A stretch of DNA of 64,000 bases from Cyclina sinensis (GCA_012932295.1 JAAONU010000002.1:18631770-18695769); one strand, 5' to 3'; shown: positions 42,201-57,200, counted from the first letter of the stretch. Program-made: numbers and translations. Notes: generated by a model not told the origin, from the sequence alone.

Positions 42201-45200
42201 GGTCATTCATTCAATGTGGGCAATCATCATATCAAGGTAAAAGACTGTAGGCCAAAGAGTACTCAAGTTATCCTACAGAAACCGAATTGCTAACAGATGG
42301 ACGGGCATATAAAAAATAGAAAAAGTTTCTATATATAGATAAGAGGAGGGTCATGATGGCCTTAGATCCCTCACCTGAATACTTTGCCTTTGTGTCTGCT
42401 GTTGAGCAAACATCAGAAGCTTTTTTAAGGTTCTCCCTATATAAATCTATATGAATTCAAGTGACCCCTAGGGTAGAGCCTATTTTCAACCAAGGGGCAT
42501 AACTCTAATAAACTTGGTACAGGGCTTCTAGCTGATGCTCCATGCAAAATATCTAAGTTCTAGGCCTTGTGGTTTCAAGGCTATAAATGAACCAAGGGAC
42601 ATTATTTGAACAATCTTAGTACAGGACCTCCAAATGATACTCCTTACAAAAGATCTAAGGTCTAAAATTTATGGTTTCTCACAAGAAGATTTTTAAAGAT
42701 TTAATATTTTGAACAAATAGGACCCCCAGGGACCAGTTATGACCCATAGGGTCATAATTTGAATGAACTTGTTAGAGGACCTCTAACTGATGCTTTATTT
42801 AAAATGTCTAAGTTCTAGGTCTTGTGGTTTCAGACAAGAAGATTTTTTTAGTCTTCCCTATATAAGCCTATGTAAAATCAAGTGACCCCAGGGCAGGGCC
42901 ATTAATGACCCCAGGGGTGTGATTTGAACAACCTTGGCTGAGGATCTTGAGCTGATGCTCCATGTTAAAAAATCTTAGCCCTTGGCTTTCTGGTTTCAGC
43001 AAGAAGATCTTTTTTTTAAGTTTTCCCTACATAAGCCTATGTAAAATCAATTGACCCCTGAGGCAGGGCCAATTTTTGAACCCAGGGGTGTAATATAAAA
43101 AAAAAAAAACTTGGTAGACGTCTACTAGACAATGCTACAAACCAAATCTTAATGCTCAGGGCCTTGTGGTTTCAGACAAGAAGATTTCCAAAGTTTTTCC
43201 TTTCTGTTTCCATGGCAACCAGAGTTCTTGATGGAATTCAATTCTTTGAACAACTTTGGTAGAACTTCATGCAAGGAATATCCCAGAAATGTTTTATTTA
43301 AGTTGACTTAGCAGTATAGGAGGAGAAGTCATTCATGTCAAATTGCTGACGACACGAGGCACACCGATGCACGCCTGACAATCAATGATCCCAAAAGCTC
43401 ACCATTGAAACACATTATAATATAAAGTTTTACACCATTTAATTGGTAAAAGTTTTACCCCATTAGTCACACGGTAGATATTTAGTTTAAACTGTTAATT
43501 TTGCATTATGCAAGTAAATAGTTTCTGTGGCTCAGTGGGTTAGCTTGCAACTCTTTATTTTATTGACCAGATGGGTAATGGGTCTGAATCCAGCTGAAAC
43601 CAAATTCTTTTTTCTTCAGTTTCCATGATGTATAAAAGCATAAAATTGTGTTTTTTCTACAGTATTTTAACTGCTTCTTAGTTTAAATAAAAAAACATTT
43701 TTAAGCTAAATTCTGTGAGTCAGTCGCTTTAATGTTCAGCTGGCAAAACTGACAATATTAATAGAAAATGTAAAACAAATAGACTGAGATTATTTTGTTG
43801 AAAATGACTATATTTTAAATTAACATCTAGCAATTTTTTAACACACAGTAGAGCATCCTGGCTGCCAGAAAATGGTTATATTCTTTTCTCTTCCTGTTAC
43901 TTTGAAACATAACTGCTTAGCTATTAACTAGAAATGGGTTTTTGATTGTTGCTGCAGGCAGTATTGAGTCAGACGATTGTAAAATTTGACATTAAACCTC
44001 CAAGTGTGACCTTGACCTTGAGACACCACATCCACAAAGTGGGTTCTGCATGTCGCCTTGATGAGGTGAACATCTGACCCAAGTTTCATAAAAATCCTTC
44101 AAGGGCTTTTGAAGATACAGAGAGGACACGATTTTGTGGCATTTGACATTTAACCTCCAAGTGTGACCTTGACCTTGAGACACCACACCCGCAAAGTGGG
44201 TTCTGCACATCCCCTTGATGAGGTGAACATCTGACCCAAGTTTCATAAAAATCCTTCAATGGCTTTGGAAGGTACAGAGCAGACACGATTTTGTGACGAA
44301 CAGACGGACGGACGGACAGACAGACTGACAACCGGGTGAAAAACAATATGTCTCCCCTGATGAGGTGAACATCTGACCCAAGTTTCATAAAAATCCTTCA
44401 AGGGCTTTTGAAGATACAAAGCGGACACAATTTTGTGGCATTTGACATTTAACCTCCAAGTGTGACCTTGACCTTGAGACACCACACCCGCAAAGTGGGT
44501 TCTGCACGTTGCCTTGATGAGGTGAACATCTGACCCAAGTTTCATAAAAATCCTTCAAGGGCTTTTGAAGATACAGAGCGGACACGATTTTGTGGCATTT
44601 GACATTTAACCTCCAAGTGTGACCTTGACCTTGAGACACCACACCCGCAAAGTGGGTTCTGTACATTGCCTTGATGAGGTGAACATCTGACACAAGTTTC
44701 ATAAAAATCCTTCAAGGGCTTTTGAAGATACAGAGTGGACACGATTTTGTGACCGACAGACAGACGGACTGACGGACGGACAGACAACCGGGGGAAAAAC
44801 AATATGTCTCCCCCATTTTTGGGGGGAGACATAATGAATTTAATTTATTAAAGTAAAAATATGTTTTGGTATGTTGTTGTACCATGTCATGTGATAATGA
44901 CATCATCCACACCTATTTCATGATGTAATATGTATAATGCATTTGCCTGAATCTGTATATATATTGGTGACATCAGATGATGCTTCAGAACATAGGACTG
45001 AGAATGAATTTTGTGCTGAACATCAAATGACAACAGGACAAACAAGGAAATAAAATCATCTGAGCTGCATAAAAATGTTAGAAGGTCACTTATATATAAG
45101 TGGCACAAATGGTTCTAAATTAACTGAGCTAAACGAAAGGATCTGCCAGAAGATTTCCATCCTCATCAGAATCACAGTACATGTAGTGTCAGCTGTCATT

Positions 45201-48200
45201 AAAGTCAGCAAATCATTCAAAGAATTCTGTCTGAGGATCTTAAGATGTCTGGCATGGGTGCCAGATGGATACACCTGCTAATTGATTCAGCCAAGAAGCA
45301 AAGACTGGTTTAGTCCACTTGGGCATTTCTACCACAGGTACACATATCAGTTGAATAAAAAAATATATGTTACTTATTGCCAGATTACATGCTTTTTTGA
45401 AAAAACCCTCATACAGAAGCATGAGAAAAACAACTAGTAATCAGTTATATAGATGAAAGATTTTAAACCAATTTATTACAGAATATGAGAAATTGATTAC
45501 CTTGCATTCTTCTCCATTCTCCTCTACAAGCTTGTTTATATCAATCAGAAGTTGTTTCACCTCTTCATCTGCAGAAATGTAGTCTTGGTATGTACCCTAG
45601 CAATGGAAATACAATCTAATACAGTATTCATTGGATGTAATCAGACATAATAAAGCTATATACAGTCATCTAGTTTATATATGTATTAACAAAAGTAGAG
45701 AGTGTTATTAATTTCAACAAAATGATCAACTTTGAAAGAATTATCTATTTGTCTATTACTTGATCAGATAAGACTATGAGCACAAACCTTTGGACCAAGC
45801 ATCTTGACAAGACGCCCTCTGGCCAGAAATCCATCTAACCACTGATGTACCAGTTCCTGGACACTGATGACTGATGTGTTTTGGTCCAGTGGAGGTCTAA
45901 ATGCCACCCGGTTGTCAATCAATTCTAGGCGTATTGTCAGAATGGGAATCACTGACTCATCATCCTATAATGAAAGCAAAACGTTAGCAACAGGTGGAGT
46001 AAAGTGAAAGGGTGTCAAATGCTATCAAATGTGAGAAAATCTAACTCTTTCTTTTTCACCACTAAAAGAGTTAAATGTATGTTTTTCTACAACTTAAAGA
46101 GAAGCAACTTGATTTTACAAGAATTTAACTTATAACAAAAGGCAGCAACAGGTTTGAAGGACAGTGTTAATCATCTGTTTGCACTTAGACTCACTCATAT
46201 ATACTTGTATGAATTTCCCTTTTAAAGGTATTGTAAACATACACAGAAGGACCTATAGCTCTTTTAATGCTCAGTGTACAGTATGAAAAATAGCATGGTG
46301 TAAAGTCTCATCTAAAAAGTAAATACTAGCACTTAAAAGAGTTGGGAATCTAGCTATAGTCCCTAGACTATCAACCTAGCATGTAGTCCTTAGACTATCG
46401 GTCTACCATGAAGTCCCTAGTCTCTCAGTTGAGCACGTAGTCCCTAGACTATTGGTCTACCATGAAGTCCCTAGACTATCAGTCTAGCATGTAGTCCCTA
46501 GTTTATCAGTCTACCATTAAGTCCCTAGTTTATCAGTCTAGCATGTCTAGTCTGTCAGTCTAGCACTTAGTCCCAAAATATCTGTCTACCATGAAGCCCC
46601 TAGTCACTCAGTCTAGCAATAGTCTCTAGACTGTCGGTCTAGGATGTAGTCGCTAGACTATCATTCTAGCAGGTAGTCCCTAGACTATCGATCTAGCACA
46701 TAGTCCCTAGTCTCTCAGTCTAGCATGTAGTCCCTAGACTGTTGGTTTAGCATGTAGTCCTTAGACTATCGGTCTACCATGAAGTCCCTAGTCTCTCAGT
46801 TGAGCACGTAGTCCCTAGAATGTCGGTCTAGCATGTAGTCCTTAGTCTATCAGTCTAGCATGTAGTCTCTAGACTATCGGTCTACCATGAAGTCCCTAGA
46901 CTATCGGTCTAGCATGAAGTCCCTAGACTGTCAGTCTACCATGAAGTCCCTAGTCTCTCAGGCTAGCACATAGTCCCTAGACTGTCGGTCAAGCACATAG
47001 TCCCTAGTCTATCAGTTTAGCACGTAGTCTCTAGACTATCGGTCTAGCAGGTAGTCCCTAGTCTATCAGTCTAGAAAGTAGTCCCTATACTATCATTCTT
47101 GCTATAGTCCCTAGACTATTGGTCTAGAATGTAGTCCCTATACTATCATTCTTGCTATAGTCCCTAGACTATTGGTCTTGCACGTTGTCCTAAGACTATC
47201 ATTCTTGCATGTCCTAAACTATCAGTCTAGCATGGAGTTCCTAAACTATCAGTCTAGCATGTAGTCCCTAGACTATCAGTCTAGCTATAGTCCAAAGACT
47301 ATAGGTCTACACGTAGTCCCTTGACTATCATTCTAGCATGTAGTCCTTAGACTATCAGTCTAGCATTATCTTTACATTATTGTAGTTTCCAAGTGAGTGT
47401 CCTTTCAGAAAATTCAATTTAAGCCTGGAAATTCCATCAATGGAGGTGTGTCAGGCACTGCACCTACCTCTGCCATATTAGCTTGTACAAGATTGTTGAT
47501 CATGTTCTTCAGGCTGGTTAGAGTTGCCTGTTTCAGTCCATCCAGTACAATAGCATCAATGTAGTCTATGAAATCTTGCCAGGCTGGTGATGCTTGGGAT
47601 ATCTGTACAGCCTGAAAAACATTCAAAACTTATAAGACATTCTTCAGAGCTTCAGCTAACTTTTACACAGGCTTTACTAGACAGAAATAAATCTTAAATC
47701 CAAGGAAGACTGAAATTATTAGTGCAATTAAAAAGGAATTACATGTTATTAAACAATGATCTTTTATTAATTAATCAAAAGCATGTTATCATCTACCATT
47801 ATATCAAGTGAAAGTCACTATTCCCATCAACAAAATAAAAAGCTTAAGTGACACATATATCATAATTATTTATTTAACCTCTGTACAGCACATATATTTA
47901 TCAATAATTACAAATGTTACAGAACTTCTGATGTCTTTGCGATCTGTTTTAGCAAGCTATGCATTTGGAATCCCAACTAACTTGTTCAAGCAATTTAATT
48001 ACAGCAATGTCTTACCTCAAAGGAGTTGAGCACTAGACAGTGTATTTTGTTACCAGATGGGATCACTAAACTCTCATGTTCCTCTGTCAGTCGCCTACAA
48101 AATAAGAAACATCAATTACTTACAAAGTTTGTTTTCAAGTCCACTGAGATAAATGTTTAGTAAAGTATTACATTTTAAGTATAACAAGCAAGAACTGTCA

Positions 48201-51200
48201 CTGTAAGATGACAATGCCCCCGAAGTGGTGCTTCGACTTTGAGCTGAGGACCAGTCATTCAGACGGTTAAGGTCAAATAAATATAGGTCATTGAGAAGAC
48301 CTTGTCCAAAGGGGTGCTGTGTCCTAGTATGAAGTAATTGACTTTCTAATAAGAAGGTTATGGCAAATAGTTTTTGGACAATTGGATCTTCAACGTAAAG
48401 GTCATTTAGGGGCCAAGGTCAAATAAATATAGGTCAGTGGGAAGGTCTTGTCCAAAGGGGTGTTGTGTCCAAGTATGAAGTAAATCCACTTACTAATAAG
48501 GAAGTTATGGCCAATGTTAAAGTTTTCGGATGGACAGTTAAAAAACTTTATGCCTTTGGGGGCATAAAAATGTGTCACAGACACAAATTCTCTTAAACAT
48601 GGCAACATTCACAGTAATGGTAGCATATAACTTGATGTTACCTTGTTCATTTGTGCCAAAATTTTGTGTAGTCTGTGAACAGAAAAAGTACCCATATGTC
48701 CAGGGTTAAGACTATCATATGTCCTCTACCTATTTGCATGCCTGGTAAAATTAACAAATTCCCAAAACTGATGTGTTTCAAAAGATACTGATCAACTTAC
48801 CCTAAAAATTTGTAATTTTTCTAAATGAAAAATATAATTTTAGGAAGCTCTGTCCAAAGACATCTACTTTTTCTAGTTTATTATAAACATAATCACAAGT
48901 GGTTTGTCATAGGGCACGGCATTTGATGTTTCTTGATAAACTTCAAAATTTTGTAAATGATTGTTTGTAATGAATATTTGTTATGAATAGTCAGTAAGTG
49001 ATAGATTTGAATAATTTGTTAGGCCATAAAATTTGCACAGTGAGGGATATACACTTACGCTTGCATGCCTAGTAGCTCCTCCATAGAATATGACAGCTGT
49101 GAGTCTCTGGCAGAGAAAACATCCAGTGTACCTTTTGACCATGAAATTGTAATCTCAGCAATCTCATGAGAGTTGGTTTGTACAATGTCAAGATTCTGAT
49201 GAACATCAACACACACAAGGGCCATGGCTTGCTCAATGAAGTCTGCAGACTCCTTCATCTTCCATGTATACTCTTGTAAGCCCTGCTCAAACAACTGAAA
49301 AAAGATCAAAATCCAGTTTTGGCAAAAAATTTACAATCCTCTGGTAATAAAGACAAAAATATAAAATATACATATGAGAAAAATTAGCCCTGCCTCTGGT
49401 GGCCATATTTTTATTTTCTTTAAAATTCCATTTACATTTCATAATTAATATAAATTAATGGTCATTCAAAACATTTTCCAAATTATGTTCAAATATTGCC
49501 AGCAGTTTATGAGGAGAAGTTCTTTCAAGTTTTCAATACAGACAAGAAAAGGAAAATAAGCCTTGCCCTCTGGCAGCTGTTTTTTATGGATTGTAATACA
49601 TTTCACAATTTATGTAAGTCACCTAAGGAATATTTTGGTTATAAATAATTCAAATCAGTCAAGGGGGTCCTGAGAGCAAGAGCTTTTAATTTTCCTTCTG
49701 GTTGCTATGGCAACCAATGCTCTGCATGGAACTCAATACATTTCACAAATCTTGAAGGGGCTAATCAAGGAACATATCCATATCCATATCCAAACTTGAG
49801 CTACAAATCATCAAAACAACCTTTCTGACAAATTTCAAGGACATTTGGACTGAAAATGTAGCCTCTAGTGTGTTAATAAGGTTTTTCCATATTTGGGCTC
49901 TGTGACCTAGTTTTTGACCCAAGATGACCCATACTCCAACTTGAGCTAGAAATCATCAAAAAAACCTGTCTGACAAATTTCCAGGATATTTGGACTGAAA
50001 ATGTAACCTCTGGAGTGTTAAAAAGGTTTTTACATATTTGGGCTCTGTGACCTAGTTTTTGAACCCAGAAAACCTATATTCAAAACTGAGCTAGAAATCA
50101 TAGAATGTTTCTGACAAATTTCTAGGTTATTTGGACTGAAAATGTTACCTTTAGAATGTTAACAAGGTTTTTCCACATTTGGACTCTGTGACCTAGTTTG
50201 TGAACCCAGATGACCCATATTCGAACTTGATCTAGAAATCGTCAAAGCAACCTTTCTGACAAATTTCCAGATTATTTGGGCTGAAAATGTAACCTCTAGA
50301 GTGGTAACTAGATTTTTCTATTTTTGGGCTCTGTGACCTAGTTTTTGAACCCAGATGACCCATATTTGATCTTAAGCTAGAAATCATCGATAGAACCTTT
50401 CTGACAAATTTCAAAGATATTTGGACTGAAAAAGTAGCCTCTAGAGTGTTAACAAGGTTTTTCTATATTTGGGCTCTGTGACCTAGTTTTGCAACCCTGA
50501 TAACCCATGTTCGAACTCGTCCAAGATATTAATGAGACAAACATCCTGACCAAGTTTCATGTCAATTGAGACAAAAATGTGACCACTAGAGTGTTAACAA
50601 ACTAACGGACGGACGGTCGATGGACAAAAGGTGATCAGAAAAGCTCACTCTGTCACTATGTGACAGGTGAGCTAAAAAATTCATTGTTCTTCAAAGATTT
50701 CTCTGACATAAATCAATTTTATTTTAAGCCCTTTTCAAGATAAATTTTACCTGTTTTGAATGTCTTTGTGTGTGTTTGCAGTTCTAGTGTATGTTTTGCA
50801 GTGTTTAGTAGGACGGCATCTGACTTTTATTCAAATCAGCAAATTGCCTGACCAATCATAGTGAACAAACAAAGCGCCTAATTCTGACAGGGATTTGTAT
50901 ATCCCTACCTTTTTCAGCCCATACCTTCAAGTTACACATAGTTTCACACATATTATGCTTCAGATACATTAAACAAACTGATTTTCACTTTCTCTTTTGG
51001 TCATAAACAAAATGCAATTTTAGAACTACATCATTTAGCTGAGCAATCTCAATTGACGGTACTCCACCTGGAATTTGTTACTATTTATATCCATGGAGCA
51101 TGAAAAGAGGTCAGATTACTGCTAACACTGAACAGGTTGCAACCAACCCTGTTCGATAAAGTGAAAACAGTTGAAAGAAACTTACAATGTCTATTTTGGC

Positions 51201-54200
51201 TAGTTTTCTTTCAAACAATGGTTTCTCAAACTGTGTCATGGTCCTCATGATAGTGTTGTACTTGGATACAATAGTTTCAAGACGGGTGGCTGTAACACGC
51301 AGCTCAAATGGATTACTGTTTCTCAAGAGCTCCTTGGCCGACTCGGGTAGTTTAATACAGAATGGTTCCTGACTCAAGTAGTGGGTTTCCTTCAATAACA
51401 ACAGGAGCTGGGGATCCAGATTCACATGTACAACCTGTGGTCGTACTTCAATGTCTTCATCATACTCTTCCGCTATCTGTAACAGGCAAAAACTTTTAAC
51501 TGTGATGTCAACTTAATAAAACTTGCTATGAAATATTTAGTTCCTCATTTCATTTGCAATATGTGAACCAGAAAAATATCTCACTCTATACATATACTAA
51601 AATTGCTACAAAATGCAGAAACAGCTCATTGCTATCTTCAACAAGAGCACCGTGGAGCAATGCCAATGCTTGTCTGTTTTATTTGTCAGAAATGGGGGTA
51701 TATTTACAGATTTTAAGTTTGAACTGAATAGGGTATTATTATATGTTAAGAAAACATGAAGAAACTATAAATATCATGGATGTAAAACATCCTGCTAAAT
51801 GAAATCATTTTTGGGGGGAGTGAATGGGATTGAGATCCCCATTAAAAAACATTTTCACGGTGGTGGGAGAGCAAGTACCTATGGATAAAAAAAGAAACAA
51901 GAGATGTTTGTAAAACATATATGCCCCCTAGCAGCTTATCCATAGAGGCAGCCATAAAAGTATAGAAAGGTAGGACAGAGACTTGTGTCAGTACATTAAT
52001 GGGAGGATGAAAGAGGCTTCTGATATTAAAAACTATTGGCCATGGCAAGTAGATGAATGAGAGGAACTGTAGATTATGTCAATGACACTTTGGTTATTAA
52101 ATGTATAAAGTTCAATTACTGGAGAACATGGAGGGGTATAGGGTATATGGGTAGGTAGTAATGTGGGAGGGTGGGTAGGCTGGAAGTTTTGAGGCAGCAA
52201 GGCCCAAGGGTTCTCCAGTTAACAACCAGAATCTGTTTTTTATTCTTTATGGTGTATGGCTACTGTGACCTTGGCCTTTAACCTAGTGACCTCAAAGACA
52301 ATAGGGGACATCTCCTGAACAGACCAACCTGCTTAGCAAGTCTGTGAAGCCAGTGCCCGAGGGTTCTCTAGTTATTGATTGGAAAGCATTTTTCTGTTAA
52401 TGGTCACTCTGACCTTGAACTTTGACCAAAAGCAATATAAGTCATCTAAAGGTCATTATCAGCCAGCATTGCATGTTCAAGGACCGTAGGCTCAAGCATT
52501 CTCTAGTTATTCATCAGAAAACATTTTTCAGTTAATGATCAATATGACTTTGACCTTTGATCTAGTGACCCTTAAAACTTTAGGGGTGATCTACTGGTCA
52601 TGACCAACCTGCCTATGAAGTTTTGGGGAGATTAGCCCAAGCATTCTATAGTAATTCATCAGAAAACATTTTGCTTTTCAAGGTCACTGTGACGTTGGCC
52701 TTTGAGCTGGTGACCTTAAAAACTACAGGGGTCATTTACTGGTCATGGACAACATACAAACTAAGTTTGAGGAACACTGATCCAAGTATTGTAAAGTTAT
52801 TCATTGGAAACCATTTTGCTTTTCAAGGCCACTGTGACCATGGCTTTTGACCTAATGACCTGAAAAACTATAAGGGTCATCTTCTAGTCATGACCAACCT
52901 ACATAACAAGTTTGAGGAAGATGAGTCTAAGGGTTCTATAGATATCAGAAACAAAGTGTCTACTGTCCGACCGACTGACATTTGCAAAACAATATGCCCC
53001 CTCATCTTTGATGGGGGGCATAGTGAATTGGAAAAAAATGAGGGGGGAGTCTAATGCAGGGGGTGGAAAGTATCTACCCATCCAATAAATAGTAGGTTCT
53101 AGACTTTGAGCTTTCCTGTAAGAAGTTTTTTCCTATTTAAGTCTATGCAAAACAAAGTGACCCTTGGGGTGGGCCTAATTTTGTCCCTAAGGACATAATA
53201 TGTACTATCTTGGCAGAAGTCTACTAGAGGATTCCTCACATCAAATTACAAAGCTCTGAGTCAAGCAGATTTAGAGAAGATTTTTAAAGAGTTTTTCCTA
53301 TATAAAATTAAGTGACCCCCGGGGCGAATATTGACCCCGAGGTCATGATTTGAACAAACTTGGCAGTGCTCCACTAGACAATGCTACACACCAAATATTT
53401 TAATTCTAAGCCTTATGGTTTATGAGTAATCAGCTACATTAAAGTTTTTGCACAACACCAACCCAGTGACTACAACAGCTCAACCTTTTTCATCGAAAAC
53501 AGGGGATTAAAATGGTGACATGTTACACACATGTAAGGCACAAAAATATATTTATCTTGGATCACAGATATAGCATGCAAATTTTAATGTCTTTTGGAAA
53601 ATCTTATTATGTCTGACTGACTGAAAAGTGTCAATCAATGCTTTATATAAAGACAGCAAAGAAATTCTACAAACCAGGAGAGGTTGCTTTAGCCTCATTG
53701 TAAGTTCACCTGTGATATTTTTCTGCCATTCTTGGACCAGGATAGATTCAAAACTGCAAGAACAAAGGTACAATAAATAATGACAAGAAGATGCGTAAGC
53801 TATATTAGAAGTTAATAAATGTTGCTATAATTCAAGTAATCAATATCAAGCCGGCTTCTTTCAATAAGTGTATATTCTTCCATTTTTCCCATTATTGGCA
53901 CTAACAGAATAGAACAGAAGTGTATCTGCAATGTTAAGCTTGAACTATGATTAATTTGTACAGAGAAATAATGACTAACTCATGTTACAGGCATGTAGCT
54001 CAGTTGTCTCCCTGCCATTAATAACCCTACAAATGATTGATGTCTAAACTAAACACATATTACCAAATCACTGATCTAAAAGACTATCACTGACAGGTTA
54101 CTCAAAAAGATATTAATCAGTCACACAAAAATACAAAAAAGAATATAAAAACTGTTCCATTTTGCCTCATGAAGCTTCTTTGTTCACAAAACAGATTTCT

Positions 54201-57200
54201 TTAAATTATCTTAATCAGTTTATATCAACATAACAGCAGCAATTTTCATCACATTGAGCATTTGAAGTTTGCTGGAGTGATTTTACAAATACTTGCAAAA
54301 ATAAAATATACTTCAAAAAACAATTTAAATATCTACTATAGCTATCATTCTAACAAGCATCCAAATTTAAAAAGGACATTGGACTTTTTTTATGCTTGTA
54401 AATTAATATCTGTCTAGGTTCTTGTGACTACCCACATGACCATAGTTAATTTGCATTAAATTGATATATCATCAATTAAGTGGAACTGTTGGTTTCCTGC
54501 AGCTTTCTAGATATGTGGTTATATGTAGCTGTGAGTAATGGGAACATCCAACACAAGCACAGATCTAATGCATATGTAAATCCTGTAATTTAAGAATATT
54601 TTGAATTTGTATTTAAAACTGGGAACTTTAAAAACTCCAACAAATAATCCTCCTATTTTCTTTGCAGATGTATAAATAACAAAAACAACTAAAACAAGAT
54701 GTTTCCTAAGAGGCAATATGTCTTTGTGATTAAACATTCAAATTACAAAAAGCTATAGAAGTACTCACTCTTCCAGTTCTCTGAAAACCTCATTGTAGTT
54801 ATCTCTCATCTGCCAACCTGCATCCCCTTCTAGAGAGTGTGGACTCACCCGCTTCAATTTCTCCATGGGCTTCTAAAATACAACAATTTGAATAGATCAG
54901 CCAAAATCTTTAGAGACAAGTAACAAATACTTAATTTAGGTAGAAGAGTTTCAAAAGTCTTGTTATATGTTTTTGTTTTTACTCCAAATCAATTACTGCA
55001 ACAGATTTTGATCTCAAATCATTGGAAGACAATGATATATCATACAAGTATGAAAATATAACAGCCATGCACAAACATGCAATAACTGAATTTTCAACCA
55101 GACTTTTTCGCTCAAAACTGGACACTTTTTATTGACTTATCAGTCACATCGTCTTTTTTTACATCACTATTAGGACAGAATTTACTTCATTAATTTACTC
55201 TTTGCTACAGTTACACAACAAATATGTACAGTTATATGTCAAACTACCCTACCATTTTTCAGGAAATCTCAATTAATTACACGAGTTAATATGACATTGT
55301 TAAATCTTTTTTCACTGGCCTAATTCAGAATAATTCAAGATTCTAAGTTTTAGAAAATTAACATTCAGCATCTAGATTCTACACCTAAAATCAACAAGCC
55401 AATTTGTTGAATTGATATCATCCCTTGCTGAATAAAACAAATCACTGGTATGAAGCTGCTAAGTATTATCGACCTTTTACGTAGATCTTTGACCTTGAAA
55501 TTTGAGTGACAAATCAGTCTAGTAGCTTTATAATGAAACAACGCCCATAAAAATTGAGCTGTGTCAAGCAGAAACAGCTCTTATAGTAAATGATGTTTCC
55601 ACAGAAATGATGTTTTCAAAACATTAATATGATGTCCTTATTATCTTCAGTTTGTAAATTTCTAAATGTAACCTGGTTTTTTGTTGTTTTTGCTCACACA
55701 GCAAACTATTAATGCAACACTGATTTATAATGGTATGGCTATAAATCTGTATGTTATGTCAAATAAATATTCTGTTCTGTTCTGTCCTGAAATATTGAGA
55801 TAACAGGTGTAGCTTAAGGCATAAATTGTGCCAACTTTAGCTGTCATTGAAAATGACATGTTTAAAATTTACTTGTATTACCTCGAATGGAAATTCACTT
55901 GTTGATTATGTGTGTAGTACACCGAACTTATTTGAATATATTGAATATTTTAATGTCAGTGATCCTAACTTATTGTCTGATCATGCATTGATAAATTTCA
56001 ACTTTGTTTTTAATGTCCCTACTTATACTCCATATACTGTTGGATATGATAAAATCTATGAAAATGTTAGCACCAAATATGTGTGGAAAAAGGAAAACAC
56101 GTTATTGTATAAATCTAGATTAGCTGAAAGAAGTACACTAGAACAGTTGAATAATTTTCAATTGAATGTTGATATTGCAAATTGTAATTCAGATATCGAT
56201 AAATGTATCAGTCAGTTAGGATGTATTATTGACGGAGTTGCGTCGCCTTTATTTAAATGTAATATTGGTAATAAGACAAGGGAAAATACTCGTCCAAATT
56301 TTAATAACAAATGGTACACCATTGAATGTGATGACAAAAGAAAATTATTTTACAATGCCTTAAATTTGTATAGATTAGATAAATCTGATATAAACAGGCA
56401 AATTCTTGTTTCAAAACGATCTGATTACAAATGCTGTATACGCAAAGCTAGATTTGATTATGATAAACAAAAAACAGATTTGTTAGTCAATGCTCGGTTA
56501 AAAAATGCTAAGTTATACTGGAAAATGTTGAAGGAAAAAGCTGGAGTTTGTAATGCAAATGTACCTATGAATGTTTTTGAACGCTATTTTAAATCAGTTA
56601 ATAACCCGGAAGATAGGTTTTTTGTTCCAGATGAAGATATTGTACATTTTATGGAACGTTATGAAAAAATGATGAGTTTTCTTTGATGTTTGAAGAATTG
56701 AACGTACCTTTTAATTTAGAGGAGCTAATTACATCAGTTAAACAGTTAAACTCAAATAAAAGTGGAGGACCTGATTTATATTTGAACGAATTTTTTATAC
56801 ATGGTAAAGATACATTGATGCCTTTTATATTGTCTCTGTTCAATAGAATTTATGAGCTAGGTTATTTTCCAGACAGTTGGTCTGAGGGTTTTGTTGTGCC
56901 ATTACACAAGAAAGGTTCATTAAATGACGTTAATAACTATAGAGGGATTACACTTCTTAGTGCTTTAGGTAAATTATTTACTAGGGTACTCAATAATCGT
57001 CTGTGTACATGGGCTGAAAAGTATGGAGTTTACATTGAGGCCCAAGCGGGATTTCGAACAGGAATGGGTACAACGGACAATGGTTTTGTACTTCATGGTC
57101 TTATTAATCATGTCATAAATAGTGGAAGAAAATTATATTGTGCTTTTATAGACTTCAGCAAAGCTTTTGATTATGTTAGTAGGGACTGTCTTTGGACAAA

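Noticed and set aside
43521..43600. Functional tRNA gene
   Set aside because: A and B boxes are present but the anticodon arm and D/T stems do not pair properly; a SINE head is more likely.
43992..44832. Set of similar ~100-codon minus-strand frames
   Set aside because: They are copies of one repeat monomer (157 bp) read through, with no start context or domain.
46349..47367. CRISPR-like array
   Set aside because: Regular units without distinct spacers, in an animal intron; it is a minisatellite.
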